DNA from: Apoderus coryli | Taxonomy: Eukaryota > Arthropoda > Insecta > Coleoptera > Attelabidae | Length of the DNA stretch: 64,000 bases | Direction of reading: 5' to 3' | NCBI GenBank assembly: GCA_911728435.2 | Contig: OU452199.1 | Span: 45,440,067-45,504,066, forward strand | Shown here: piece by piece, positions 24,001 through 36,000 of the stretch | How positions within the stretch are numbered: the stretch's first letter is position 1 | Layout of the letters: every line of letters starts with the position of its first letter | Translations under genes and position numbers: made by a program | The notes under the pieces: model-generated | Seen by the model: only the letters and a program-made list of their open reading frames with translations | Told to the model about the DNA's origin: nothing | The model's database searches: none

Positions 24001-27000
24001 TGGATAAAACAAGTCACTCTTCACCGGCCAGATATTCCTCGGAAAGGAAGAACAAAACGCCTTATGACAGCCAATACTGCATTCTTTCAAAGCGGGTAGT
24101 CACCACTGGGATCCGCGTGTGTGTCATACCTATTATGCGAATTATACCGGATACATAATATATTTACGCACCACACAACTGGTGGAATTTTAAACACAAT
24201 TTTTTCGGGAACTATTGAGGTAATTTCAAAAGTAAGCTATTGTTATATAAAGAACATAAAAAGAAACACTTACGTCATGGTACCATGAATAGCTGTGTGG
24301 TGTTGGTCTTGCTGACGTTTCGCATCGCAACATTACATCATCACCTTCTTTAATCGGATGTTTTGTGTCACTACTAACAACCACAGACACTTTTGGAGGA
24401 TCTGCGGAATACACACACGTAACTCTAATTATTTATTAAAAAAATAAATACATAATTTAATTTTGAAAATTTTGTTATGGAAAATCATATTTGTTTACCA
24501 GCAGGTTGGCAATTCCCCACATCCTGTAACAATCTTATTCTTTTAGGAAGTAGTAACGCTTGAATGCTTAAGCCAGTATATATACATCTTGTATTCAGAT
24601 CACGTGTGTTTTCATGTGTTCCCGAAAAAGGGAATAATAGGTAGAAATATATACAAAGATCAGACTTTGGGTTTTATACTTTGTTAAAAGGTATACAAAC
24701 ACAAATTTTACTAAGTTGTTTTTCCGACACAGAACCGTAACTTTTTTGCTATTATATAAAATATTACAAGTATAAGGTAAACATTACATTTTAGTCACTT
24801 ACAGGCAACATGAATTTGTCTTCGATCTGCTGCATTACCTCCGGGAAATCGAGCATTATCAGCTCTACAAATCAATTCTTTACCATCGTCCTCTGCTTGA
24901 ACACTGAGTTGTAAAATGCTACCAGTAAATGAGGAAGTTTCTTCTTCCTACAAATATAATATAAAGGTTGTAAGACACTCGTCTTATACGCCACTTTTAT
25001 AGACAATCTTAGCAAAAAAAAAAAACAATAATAAATAAATTAGTTTTTCATTATTCAATTATTGATTTCTCATTTTTGTTGGCTCTGCTATCGGTAGCTA
25101 TATAATTGTTGTTTTGTTCTACTGTTAATATTCACCTCATTTTAATTATTTGTTTAGATTCACAACCAAACTCTGCTTTTATTTCCACCCTCTGTGAAGG
25201 TCGTCTGCTCTACTGTAACTTTGTAATTAGCGGAAAATAAGCAAAAGAAGAAAAACGCGTCGTTAATTAGTGCTAATTTTAAAAAGAAAAAAATACGAGA
25301 AGATCCTCTCAAAGTAGATAATATATTTATAGATATATAAATTTAAAATGAACATATATATTTATATAATTACAAAGTAGGTACTTTTACTTTAGTATCT
25401 CAAAGTTAGATACAAAAAACTACAGAAAATTAACTCTCTTAATGGTCGTACTAAAAAGTTTTCAGAAATTCGATTAACACCGCACATCGAGTGTTAACTG
25501 CAAAAGTTATTTTGCGTGTTAATAATTGATTTACTTAACTCGTGTTGAGTAGTGCATTACTATTCCCTATACATCACCTTTCAGAAAGTGGCTTATGTTT
25601 GATGTATTCTTGTTCTGTCCATTGGCGTAGATTTACATTCGATAAACAATTAAAATTGAGTGCGTATGCTATACCAATAATAATTATTAATTGTTTTATG
25701 CGCGGAAAAATGATTAAATTTACATGGTGTCCAAAAATAATATTTTTTTTCTGATATTTTCACAAGAATTCACACAATTTTTAAATTCAAATATTTCCCA
25801 TTTATTTATATATTTTACGACAAGTTTCGCCACCACTATGTATTTATGAAGTGTGTAAGTATACTATATTGGGATAAGTAGGCATATAATTTTGTACTTA
25901 TAAGAACTTTATTTCCGAAAAAAAGATAGTTTTCACGTTATAAGAAGAAAACGGACAAATTTGAAAATTTTGTAATGTTTATGTATTTTGTCGAATGTTG
26001 CCTCTCGAAATAGTGTTGTTAAACCTCAGAATCCGATTCAGCTCTTACATGAGAACCAATAATTGATTGTATTATTAATAATTAACTTTGAATTGTTTCA
26101 ATTATAATCTCAATGAGAGTTGTTACCGTTCCTTCGTGACGTCTATGTGTAGGATAAAGTATAAAATAACAAGCTTACCGTTACGAGTGCGTTTCTAATA
26201 GGTTTTCCGTTCAACAGCCAAGTCAGTTTGGCCGGCGGATGTGACCCGGAGGTCTCACAACGTACACTTTGTGATTGCCGAACGGACATCAGGTCATTGG
26301 GACTGACAATTTTCACTTTGTTTGGCTTTACTATGACAAAACAACAAAGAAAATGGTAGGTACAAGATAAAATATAGTAATATGACGAAGGTTAAAGGGT
26401 AGTATATTTTTCTATTTCTGTTGTTTTTAGTCGTCCACAACAATATTATTGGCGTGACATGTAAATTCAATTTTACATAATTACGTAATACCTAATTTAC
26501 ATCACACTTTAGGCATTTTTATATTAGAATTCAGTTTAGGGAAATTTCAATGACATAATAGTTATGGTCATAAGAGTCAACGCACACTATTTTCGAAACC
26601 AATTCCTATACCTACATGTCTTTATAATCTGGTATTCGCGTTCTTATTACCGAACAATTATGAATGAATACTAGAATACCTACGTATAAATATGTATCAA
26701 ATACCCTTATTTGAAAATCTATACACCTACATTACCAATAATTATTAATCAAGTCATTTATCTGTGACTAGTATTACTCATAGCGAAGCTGACAATACAC
26801 GCAATTAAAATAGCACATGTCTTTCGATTTAGATAATGTAGATCAAGGAAATGCATGAACAGATTGGTGAGGACTTTCACCTTTGAGAAAGTCATCATTT
26901 GGTCTCTGCTTGACTATCAATCCCGATAATATCAAAACAATGCAATTGCGTATCTTCCTATAAATTCAGTGGCTTATAAAAGTTGAAAATAATGAGATTA

Positions 27001-30000
27001 ATTCTACGATTGATAACATAAGTACTTAGGTAGTTGTGATCCGCTTAGTGAGATGAAAAAAAGCTTACGTGAATAGTTGATGGTGTTACCCTATACCTAT
27101 TCGTTTTTCTATATAAACCATTTGAACTCCTTTCGTAAAGTTAAAACTGTTCAAACCACTAACAATATATTTAGCGAAATATGCTATTATACCACACAAT
27201 TTAATTAAAATTGGTAACTATGCAATATCAACCATCGATACCTACCATAGGCACTGTATAACAAAAATGAATCAAAGAAAAAATGGATTATTTCAAAACA
27301 AAAACATATAATTACCATTGTAGTTGAAATTGATGTCGAATAATAATAATAATTTACGAGTATATGCCAGATTAATATTAACAATTCATTCGAATCAAAT
27401 TGAATTTCCGAAATTCGCTAAATTAAATTTCAATAAAACAAATAGATTGTCCACTGATTTGGGAGTAAATAATGCGAAATTTTAATTAAATACGTACCTA
27501 CATTATATGTATAGGTATAGAGAATCTGATGTGTAATATTATGTTGGTATAATAATATGAATAAGGCAGGACTGGGTTTCAGAATATTGCTGAAACTCGT
27601 AAAGACAATAATTTATATACTACTGAATTTTCTGCCTTTCTACATAAATTTTATTATGTTTAAATATTGATAAATCATATATTACCTATATTTGTACGTA
27701 AAACTCTACATTTTAATGAACAAAGTACATTTCATGGTATCATTTTGCATATTTTCAGCTAAAATACGACAATACAAACAATTAGAATTATTACAAATTG
27801 CACAACAAAATTGAAAGCAAGCATAACGGAACAGTCGGTAGATAGCATTTAATTTAGGATTTGGACTTAATTTAACATTTGTTTTTCCGATGAGTGTATA
27901 TTTTATTTGACTGATAATTTGAATATGCATCATTGCCGTTACTGGAATGACAGTAACCCACATTTATTTCGTGTGATTCATACACAACATCTTCAAAAAC
28001 TAAACGTCTGTGGTGTTGCATAACAATCAATCAGTTTGCAGAACCTAAAACTTAAACATGCTTGAAGATGTAATTGACCGTTTGATAACAGAAACTTTAC
28101 TGCTAAATAGATGTAATAAATGTTCTTTAATAAATCAAAATTTAACACTTTAGTCCTTTTTAGAAATTAATATTAAATCAACTAAAAAAAATAATTTGAA
28201 AAAATAGTCCATTCTTAAGTGGAGTTGTAATTTTAATGTTTAAATGAAAGTCGAATCTCCACAAAATATTATTTTGTGGAGATTCGACTTTCATTTAAAC
28301 ATTAAAACTAAAAAAAACATTGACACCCAAATAATTGTGGCTGTTTTGATTCCTAATAACTAAAATTTCCGTGCCTGTTTCATTAATACCAACATTTCAA
28401 CATGGATTGAGGTTCCTAAAGACGGTTCTATCCATAGAATAAGAAAGCTACGCTAACCAGAAGTTTATCTTGACGATTTCGATGGGATTTTGTGTTCGTT
28501 CGCGCGATTTTGTGGGCAAGCTGTAGAATTGGGTAAAATTCCAATATGGACGAATATTAATGATTGTTTACATTCGTTTAGTCCATTTTCTAAAAAGTTT
28601 TCAATGTTTTTCCATTTTTATTAGTTATTTGGTTATAAGATTTATTGAATTCTAGTTTTAAGAACAATAGTGTAATAGTGTTTATTTAATTAACTGTTAG
28701 TGAAAGCATAGATTAATAATTGTGTACCTACATAAATATTTGGTGTGGTGAAAGACAATGCCAAATTATTGTAGTAACTACAGTCACAAAACTGGAAAGT
28801 TAACAAGATATTTCAGAATTCCGAGTGATCCAATAATATTGTACCTACACAAAATGTTGAATGTTTTAGCTATATTTTTCAAATAATTTTCAAGGCAACT
28901 TCAATGGGTGGAAAACATTGGTGTTTAACCGGAAAGTTTGGAGTGAACATTTTAAGGAGAAAATGTTTGCTGTTTTTGGCAACAGCAAGCACAAAAGGGA
29001 AGCCATACCAACTATTTTTTAAAAGGTGGTTAGCGAGCAAGGTAAATGTTTGATGAGTGTTGTGTCGGTCGTATGTACATATTTAATTAATTTGTTTTAA
29101 GTGCGCGCCGATTCTCGACAACCATCAACGATATCGGATGGATCTTCTTTGGTTTTTGATGACTTGAATTTGGAAAAAAGCCCTTTAGATAGTAAGTTAC
29201 TTTTAACTACAAATTCTATCTACATGTAGGTATTAGATGAAATTCTAAATTACAGAACAACTGCAAATATCTCCAGGAATATCTGAGCAATCTCCAAGAA
29301 AGAAGCCTTGACAATGGAGATGAAGAACCTTAAAAGAAAATTCGATAGAATTACCGGAACTTTCGAACAGACCATTCGATAAAGAAGATTATATTGAGTT
29401 TGTTAAAACTAATTTTAAGGAAGGCTTGGCTAATTTTGTTATTATGCAGTATAATTTATCCAAGAAATCATTGAAAGGTCGGAGATTAAGACTAAGTTCA
29501 AGAAATTTGCCGTAACTGTATATTTTCTTGGATCTAAACTATATCAACACTTACAAGAAACTTTTTTTAGCATTTTTTTTAACCACAAAACCACAATTCA
29601 TGTAAAGTTGAATATTTGAAAGATATTATATTTCAAACAATAAAAAAAATTAATTTAATTAGCCTTAATGTGCGGGGTATAGTGAGCGATCAAGGATCCA
29701 ACTTTTTAGCTTTCTCACAGCAAAATGGGGTGCAATCAGAAAGACCGTATTATATTTACCGCGCCCAAATTCCTTAAAAGATCGCCAAAGTATTCCAGAG
29801 GACATAATCAGGGTTTGTCAGACTGAGAGAAATGTTAAGGAAAAATAAACTGTTGCCTTCGAGGCATGAGTCTCCAAATTTAAGTGTAAAAGTAATATTT
29901 CTGTGACCTTTTTGTCATTTATCTTTTTCGTAAGACTCTTGATGACAAGCTATATTTTTATTTTTATTGTAGACAGCTATTTTTTATTTCTATTTAAATT

Positions 30001-33000
30001 ATTCCATATTATTTATTCAAGCCTAGGAATTTTTTTCATTTTGAACCCTTTTCCACTAATAACGAACGGATTGGTAAGCACGTTTTTATGATACATTTCA
30101 TAGGTTATATTCTATCAAATCTATAGATAACTAGGCAATATTTCTTCTATGTTTTGGAAATATATTTTTTTTAAGTTTTTAACCCCTTTTTACACTATGC
30201 CATCTAATCTAATTTTATGGTTAATGTGTTAGGTTATACTCTATTAAACCAAAAAAAATAAGTTGAAGTATGAATTTTTTAACTTTTTAAACCCCTTAAA
30301 TACGCCCACGTTAATGAGCACCTGCATAATATCTTGTAGTATTTTTGTGCCAAATTTGTTAAGTGGTTTTTTAGTTATCGGGGATACAGACTGAGAGACA
30401 ATTTTTTAAAACTACTTATTTACATATAAATGACTGAAAACACGTTTTTCCGGGGGAATTAAAAAAAATTCACGAAACAGACCCCATATACATATATTAG
30501 TAAATATAATTTGATATGGTGAGTAAAAAACATTCTAATTCACAACACATTTGCAAAAATTTCTAAATAATGTTGTACAATAATGTTATTTTGTTTTGTT
30601 TATTGTTGATTTGTAGATATTTATGTAGCTATTATTATGTTTTTATTATTAGTCATACGTATTTTATAGTTTTATTTTTATACTTGTGGTTACCGACGGG
30701 TCTATGTACATGAGTACGAATGACACAGAAATAAATATTATTATAATAAAGTTTTTTTTTTAAATTAAAGATATTTTTTTTTATTGCGAAAGTTGCGCGA
30801 AAATATTCCGCTTATGTGAAATTGGGTACTATTTTAATTGTTAGTACAGAATTTATTGCCCGCTTGTTTGATATTGTGAACAATACTATGTTGCGCACAA
30901 AATCTGCGCGAGTTTCAAGAAATCCCATACAAATCAATGCTATTTACACGAAGTTAAACTTCTGGTTAGCGAAGCTTACTTATTCTATGGTTCTATCAAC
31001 GTTCTTGTCAAGAACAAATGGGGTATATAATAAAGAAGACTTTATTGACTGATTAATAACTGGATATTATTAATATAGATCAATGATATTGAAATTGCTA
31101 ATTGCAGTTATTATCGGTAATTTTTTATCTATCTAAAGAACTTAAAATTTGTGTACTTGACATGGCAGTATATCAACTGTATAATAATAATTATAATATA
31201 TTATTCTACCAAATGAAATATTTTCTGTCGCAGCTTTGTTCAATCGACGATATTTTGTGCACTTGTTATATTACTATTTTTGTGTCTTGTGACACAATAA
31301 ATAAATCGAGCCCATCGAGGCTAATGGGCAATGTAGGTATCTCCCAACAAAAAAAAATTGACGTGTTCACTCAATTAAACCACCCGTATAACTATTTATT
31401 AATAAAAATTGTGCACATAGTACAAATCAAAGGATATCAAAGAAAATAAAGAGCAGTTTTTTGCAGCCCCTTTTATTTATTAATTAATAGTTAATAGTGT
31501 GCCATTTTCTGTTACCATTAACAGAGAAATTAATTGTAGACATCTTAGTATAGTAGTATCCAATTGATATACTTAGTATTTAAAATGTATTTAATTTAAA
31601 AAAAGAAAAATCAATATATATAAGATCAGATTCCGTTTTCTACCGAACATTAATAATCAGAAAAATGTAGAGTCGCATAATCTACTATTTCAAAGTGAAC
31701 AGAGCCACATTAATTTTGCGAAATGCAACAACATGAGTGTGTCGAATTTTTCAATATGCTAAACATGTAATATGAGATTACATTCAATTACTGTATTAAA
31801 ACAAAATACTGATATTTTAATTAAATGTTAAGCTTGTTTAAAAAGACATAACAAATGTTACAAATTATTAAAGTTTCAGTAGCGTAGATAATCCGTAAAT
31901 TATTATTTTTGTGTTTATTCTGGCTGTGATTCCTTAAGAAGGATTATGAGTATGTCCATTTTAATATAAGATTAATATTTTTATAATTGAATTGATAGAT
32001 ATCTTACAGTAGACTATCAATGGAACTTCTCGGACAATATCTTCTGCAATGTTGGACGATGAAGCTCTGCATTCTAATTTTGCGCTTTTAAACGTTCTCG
32101 GTACTGATTTGATCGATAATTGGTTGACGGTAATGTGTGAAGATCGGCTGGAATCAACAACTGCATCTAGGATTGTGTTGTTAAACCACCACGTCAGACT
32201 AGGTCGTGGAATGCCTTTATATACACACATAAATTAATTAATGTTCCATTTTTTTCTGGCCTGTAAGTTCTTTAAGAATTCATATGAAAGCAATTCGTAC
32301 CTAATCCATTTTATTGGCATTACTACATAAAAACATATTAAAATTAATTGTTTTAAATAAAGAATAATTAAAATAGTTCGTAAAACGTAGTATCCACATA
32401 ATATCGGAATAATGTTTTGTTACATCATAGCCCTAGTTTCACCGGGCGAAGGTATCTACTAGTTCCCGAAACGATATATGTTTAAATTGATAAATAAATG
32501 GATAACACAAACAAACGACTTTGTGATTAAATGTTGTTATGAGAACTTTTTAAAGAACCAACACCCCAGGAAAAAAATTAAAAATTAGAAGGTTCAAGAA
32601 TAGAAATAATATAAATCAATTAATATCAATTAAAATTATTAATTTTTTCATAAAGATATACTTACATAAATGTAGGTAAAAAATAACTCACCTCCACTAA
32701 CCTGACAGGATAAAAAAAGTTCATGACCTTCCAAAAACGGTCCCACAGAAGAATTCCATTTGACCTCACGACCTTCTGCATCGAATATCCTGGGTGCTGA
32801 GGGCTGAACTGAAATTGGGTTAAATTGCGTTAGCAAAAGAATAAAATTGGCATTTTTTACCACTCTGATATATTTTATAAGGAAAAAAGCCTTTGTACAA
32901 CAAATTTTATAAAAAATTACAATTTTCTATTCAAATAATAATAATTAATAGAGACAAGTTTCAATTACAAAAATGTGGTGGTACTGCTAGTCATTATATA

Positions 33001-36000
33001 GATTTGTCTGTAGAAAATAAATCACAATGCTATACTTTACTTATTATAGTTTGTTGTAAATTGAATATCTCTATGTTCTATCCCAGCATATAGGTAAAAT
33101 TGGGCCATTTTACTCGACGCATCCGAATATCCCTGTTTTAAAGCCACATACCAGAAGAAAAGAATGTTCAGACAAAAATTGTTTAGTGATTTATTTACCC
33201 AACCCGAGTCTATTGTTTGACTTCGAATTCGACAAGAGCGGAAAATTTTACATTCGTCTTTTTTAATACATACTCACAAACAGCAAAGGATTATTGTAAA
33301 TAATAATTACTACAAGATGATCAAAAACTCATATCAAGACTGACACAGTTGAAAGTAGTTGTGAAGAAGTATCAACGTGAGTGAAATAAAATAAAAATTC
33401 TAACCTACTAATGTCAGGTTAACTTGGAAGTTTCTTGTTGGTGAATTTATAAAATCAACACGACATCTGTAGACACCTTGATCACGCTCATTAATATTTT
33501 GTATCCTTAATCGTGCTTTTGAAGGCTCCTCATCTCCAATAAAGTATGACCTAGTACCTAGATCGTCACCCGTAGCTAAATGGCTAGCCTTGGAAATTGG
33601 ACCTCCACGTGCATCCAAACTGGAACAATGAGGAAGCAAATATTGCTGTTATTCAAATAAAAATTCAATGCAAATATTTTTTTCTTAAAAAATATGGTGT
33701 TAATGAAACTTACTTACATTTATTTTTATCCATTTTGTTGTTAGGATTTGTCAATTTCGTCAGTAATATAAATATATTATGTAAAATAGAACAACTGTCA
33801 TCCTACCATTATTTAGATGCTCCCTGTCACACTCTCCTTTGCCAAGACTAAGACAATACAGACCGACGAGGCACCTTTTAAATGTAATAATCTTTTAGAG
33901 GACTAGGAATTTTCAATCAACATATCGTTCACGTTTGTGCATCAAGTGACAATCCTGGAGAAGTCAGGAAAGTGGATTTTCAGCAGAAATTTTCTTGCAA
34001 ACATTGACTGATATTATACGACAACCCTTTAATGAATACTGCCTATGATCAATTTTATATACGAAATACTCGTATCTGGCCATCCGCCACCATAATTTAT
34101 TATCAATTCCAACGATATGATAATGATAATATTAATAAATCGGTGTGGATATTAGGGAAGCACAAAATTGTGCTGGGCAAGTGCGTCAAAATTCAAAATG
34201 TAATGGAATATTTAATGGTAACAATAAAACATTATTTGCATTTATTGAGAGAGAGAGACAGAGGTCTACAAACACAGCAGTTCGATTGCCTTTAATATAA
34301 TAATGATAATAAGTAGGTGACTGCACATATCGCTCTATTTGACAGGTAAATATGTTTTTACTTTCCCGGCCCAAGGAAAGTATTGTGTTTTCTATATTAG
34401 ATAACATACACACACTTTCGTCATTTCTTTCGTAAGCTCCGCCTCACATTACATTACCTAGGAAATGTATAGAATTCCTAGGGATTGTAGACAATTCCTA
34501 AATGCTACTAGGAAATGTATAAATGGATATAGCAAAATGAAATTTACACCCGAATACGAATATTTTCAAGTTGAATACGTATACACAATTTTGGTTTTTT
34601 AAACTAGGTGAGATTCAAATCATATCAAGTACATATTTAAATTGCAGCAACTATAGAGGCATCTCCCTCATTAGTACAGCATATAAAATCCTAGCCAAAA
34701 TAGTCCTGGAACGGCTAAAACCAATTATAGAGGAAAGTATTGCGAGAATATCAATGCGGCTTCCGAGGATGCAGATCAACAACTGACCAAATTTTTACCA
34801 TAAGACAATTGCTAGAAAAATTCTGGGAATTTAACCGGGACGTCCACCATCTTTTTGTGGACTTCAGACAAGCATACGACAGCATATTACGGGTCAAACT
34901 TTGGGATGCAATGGCTAAAATGGGAACACCTATGAAACTTATAAATATAACCAGGATGTGTATAAACGGTTCTCGAAGTAGAATTCGAATTGGGGATATG
35001 CTTTCCGACCCTTTTGAGGTAAACAGCGGGCACAGGCAGGGAGACGCGATATCTCCAATTTTGTTCAACATTGCTCTTGAGAAGGTAATAAGAACCGCTG
35101 AAATAAGCACTGAACTTTTTGCTGGGGATGGCCCAAGATTATTGCTGGCCTTTGCCGACGATATTGACGTAGTGGGTCATACGGTATTGACTGTGAAAAA
35201 CCTTTTTTCGAGGGTAGAAACACAAGCTGAGCAAGTGGGACTCAGAATAAACGAGGACAAAACCAAGTATATGCACACCAGTAGAACAGGACGTAGAGAT
35301 AGGGTGGGCCAAAATGTTACTGTGGGGGACTACAATTTCGAGAGGGTCGCAACCTTTAAGTATTTGGGAGCCACAATTACACAAGATAACAACCTGACAG
35401 AGGAAATTGAAGTCCGAATTCAGAGTGGAAACAAATGTATCTATGCGCTAAAGTCAGTACTAGCATCGAAGAACATCTCGCGAAGAACAAAAATTACAGT
35501 TTATACGACCATTATACGACCGACTGTTATGTATGCTAGCGAAACTTGGACCCTGACCAAAGACAACGAACGAAAATTGATAATCTTTGAGAGGAAGGTT
35601 CTGCGCAAGATTTTTGGACCACTGCGAAGCCCAGAAACACAACAGTACCGAATAAGAACCAACCAAGAAATAGCAGAATTATACAAAGATCCAGATATTG
35701 TGAAGGAGATAAAGACAAGAAGACTGTACAAAGACGGCCTGACACACGGATGATAAAATTGGCTTGGGAGGGAGTACCAGTGGGACGAAGACCTTTGGGG
35801 CGCCCCCGAATGAGATGGCGGGACAACATCAAAACGGACCTAAGGACCATTGGGATAGAGTACGACCCAGCATTGATGGAAGATCGACAACAATGGAGGC
35901 GAATAGTACAGTCGGCCAAGACCCACCCCGGGTTGTAGAGCCATGGAGTAAGTAAGTAAGTAAGTAAGTAAGTACATATTTACAGGGTGTCCGTATTAAA

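Noticed and set aside
34751..35919. Several minus-strand frames of 76-127 codons
   Set aside because: Shadows of the plus-strand RTE-like reverse transcriptase.
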